Shown here in pieces: positions 51,179-51,724 of a DNA stretch of 51,724 nt; the stretch's first letter is position 1; every line of letters starts with the position of its first letter. The notes beneath the pieces are model-generated. The model did not search any database, was not told the origin of the DNA, and saw only the letters and a list, made by a program, of their open reading frames with translations. The DNA comes from Candidatus Fimenecus excrementavium (GTDB lineage: Bacteria > Bacillota > Clostridia > Oscillospirales > Acutalibacteraceae). Both the position numbers and the translations under genes were made by a program. The stretch covers positions 1 through 51,724 of the forward strand of contig DVGI01000020.1 of assembly GCA_018712805.1 (NCBI GenBank), given 5' to 3'.

Positions 51179-51200
51179 TCGTTATACACTCCTTTGCTGC

Positions 51201-51482
51201 TTATTTACCGTTGTTGGAAGTTTTGGAACCGGCGTGGCCGCGGAATGTTCTGGTCGGCGCGAATTCGCCGAGCTTGTGGCCTACCATATCCTCCGTAATG
51301 TAAACCGGCACATGTTTGCGGCCGTCATGGACTGCAAATGTGTGACCGACAAAGTCGGGGAATATAGTCGAGCTGCGGCTCCATGTTTTCAGAACGATTT
51401 TTTCGCCGTTCTTGTTCATTTCCTGAACCTTCGCAAGCAGTTTCGGTGCAACGTAAGGTCCTTTTTTAATACTTCTGCTCAT
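51201..51482 (-). CDS. rpsS: Ribosomal protein S19
   Basis: 93-residue 30S-head protein. [40 protein letters not shown] and [19 protein letters not shown] are diagnostic. It lies 19 nt after rplB. Confidence 0.98.
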   Translation of the reverse strand: MSRSIKKGPYVAPKLLAKVQEMNKNGEKIVLKTWSRSSTIFPDFVGHTFAVHDGRKHVPVYITEDMVGHKLGEFAPTRTFRGHAGSKTSNNGK

Positions 51483-51501
51483 CCTCTACACTCCTTTCGA
51501 C

Positions 51502-51724
51502 TTATTTCGCGTTACGGCGTCTCACGATAAACTTATCGGAACGGTTCTTCTTAGCTCTGGTCTTATAACCAAGCGCGGGTTTGCCCCACGGGGTGCAGGG
51601 ACCGGGACGACCGACAGGCGCTTTGCCTTCGCCGCCGCCGTGCGGGTGGTCATTCGGGTTCATAACAGAACCGCGGACAGTCGGACGAACGCCGAGGTGA
51701 CGGGTGCGGCCGGCTTTACCGAGC
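51502..51724 (-). CDS. rplB: Ribosomal protein L2 (C-terminal part, cut by the window edge)
   Basis: 74 codons visible to TAA at 51502-51504. The peptidyl-transferase-proximal segment [20 protein letters not shown] followed by [19 protein letters not shown], with the conserved His that supports catalysis, and the basic ending [16 protein letters not shown] identify L2. About 200 N-terminal residues lie beyond the right edge. Confidence 0.97.
   Translation of the reverse strand, partial: LGKAGRTRHLGVRPTVRGSVMNPNDHPHGGGEGKAPVGRPGPCTPWGKPALGYKTRAKKNRSDKFIVRRRNAK

Overview
The window looks like a chromosomal segment of a Gram-positive anaerobe of the Clostridia, most likely an Oscillospiraceae/Ruminococcaceae-type gut bacterium. 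The grounds are gene order (dprA-topA-trmFO, rnc-smc-ftsY, infC-rpmI-rplT, S10-spc-alpha ribosomal block), a zinc-type S14, a PdaB-like sporulation deacetylase, a dockerin-bearing secreted enzyme and intracellular glycosidases for host-type glycans. This is inference from gene content; no 16S rRNA gene is present. No mobile element, integrase, prophage or CRISPR array was seen.

Layout. 1-660: tail of a possible plus-strand gene, two terminators and a dense array of perfect hairpins with no credible gene. 664-3957 (minus): rarA, a HAD phosphatase and a membrane-anchored unknown protein. 4106-9140 (plus): an S1-domain RNA-binding protein, a secreted lipase-like hydrolase with an internal dockerin, a minus-strand tRNA-Thr(GGT), then a PHP phosphoesterase with a small unknown partner. 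9233-28501 (minus): a long housekeeping run, read in transcription order infC-rpmI-rplT (with promoter and attenuator leader), a SPOUT methyltransferase, dprA, topA, trmFO, plsX, rnc, a radical SAM gene, smc, ftsY, rdgB, yhbY, nadD, yqeK, rsfS and leuS. Many junctions overlap by 4 nt or more, so translational coupling is likely.

28505-38816 is the accessory part. On the minus strand lie a VanY-type carboxypeptidase, a GH35 beta-galactosidase and an Asp-box (sialidase-fold) protein. On the plus strand lie a membrane-embedded M28 peptidase, a lipoprotein and a GH29 fucosidase interrupted by an in-frame TAG. A PdaB-like deacetylase (minus) follows, then an operon of three tandem zinc-ribbon membrane proteins (plus). 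The glycosidases lack signal peptides, which suggests cytoplasmic processing of imported galactosyl/fucosyl (mucin- or milk-type) oligosaccharides.

38896-51724 (minus) is the ribosomal block from rplB (cut by the window edge) through rplQ, including secY, adk, map, a small KOW protein, infA, rpmJ and rpoA.

The observations most worth following are the TAG inside the fucosidase, the zinc-ribbon/dispanin-like trio, the 99-residue C-terminal extension of FtsY, the dockerin inside the lipase-like protein, the predicted terminator/antiterminator pair in the infC leader, and the hairpin array at the left edge.
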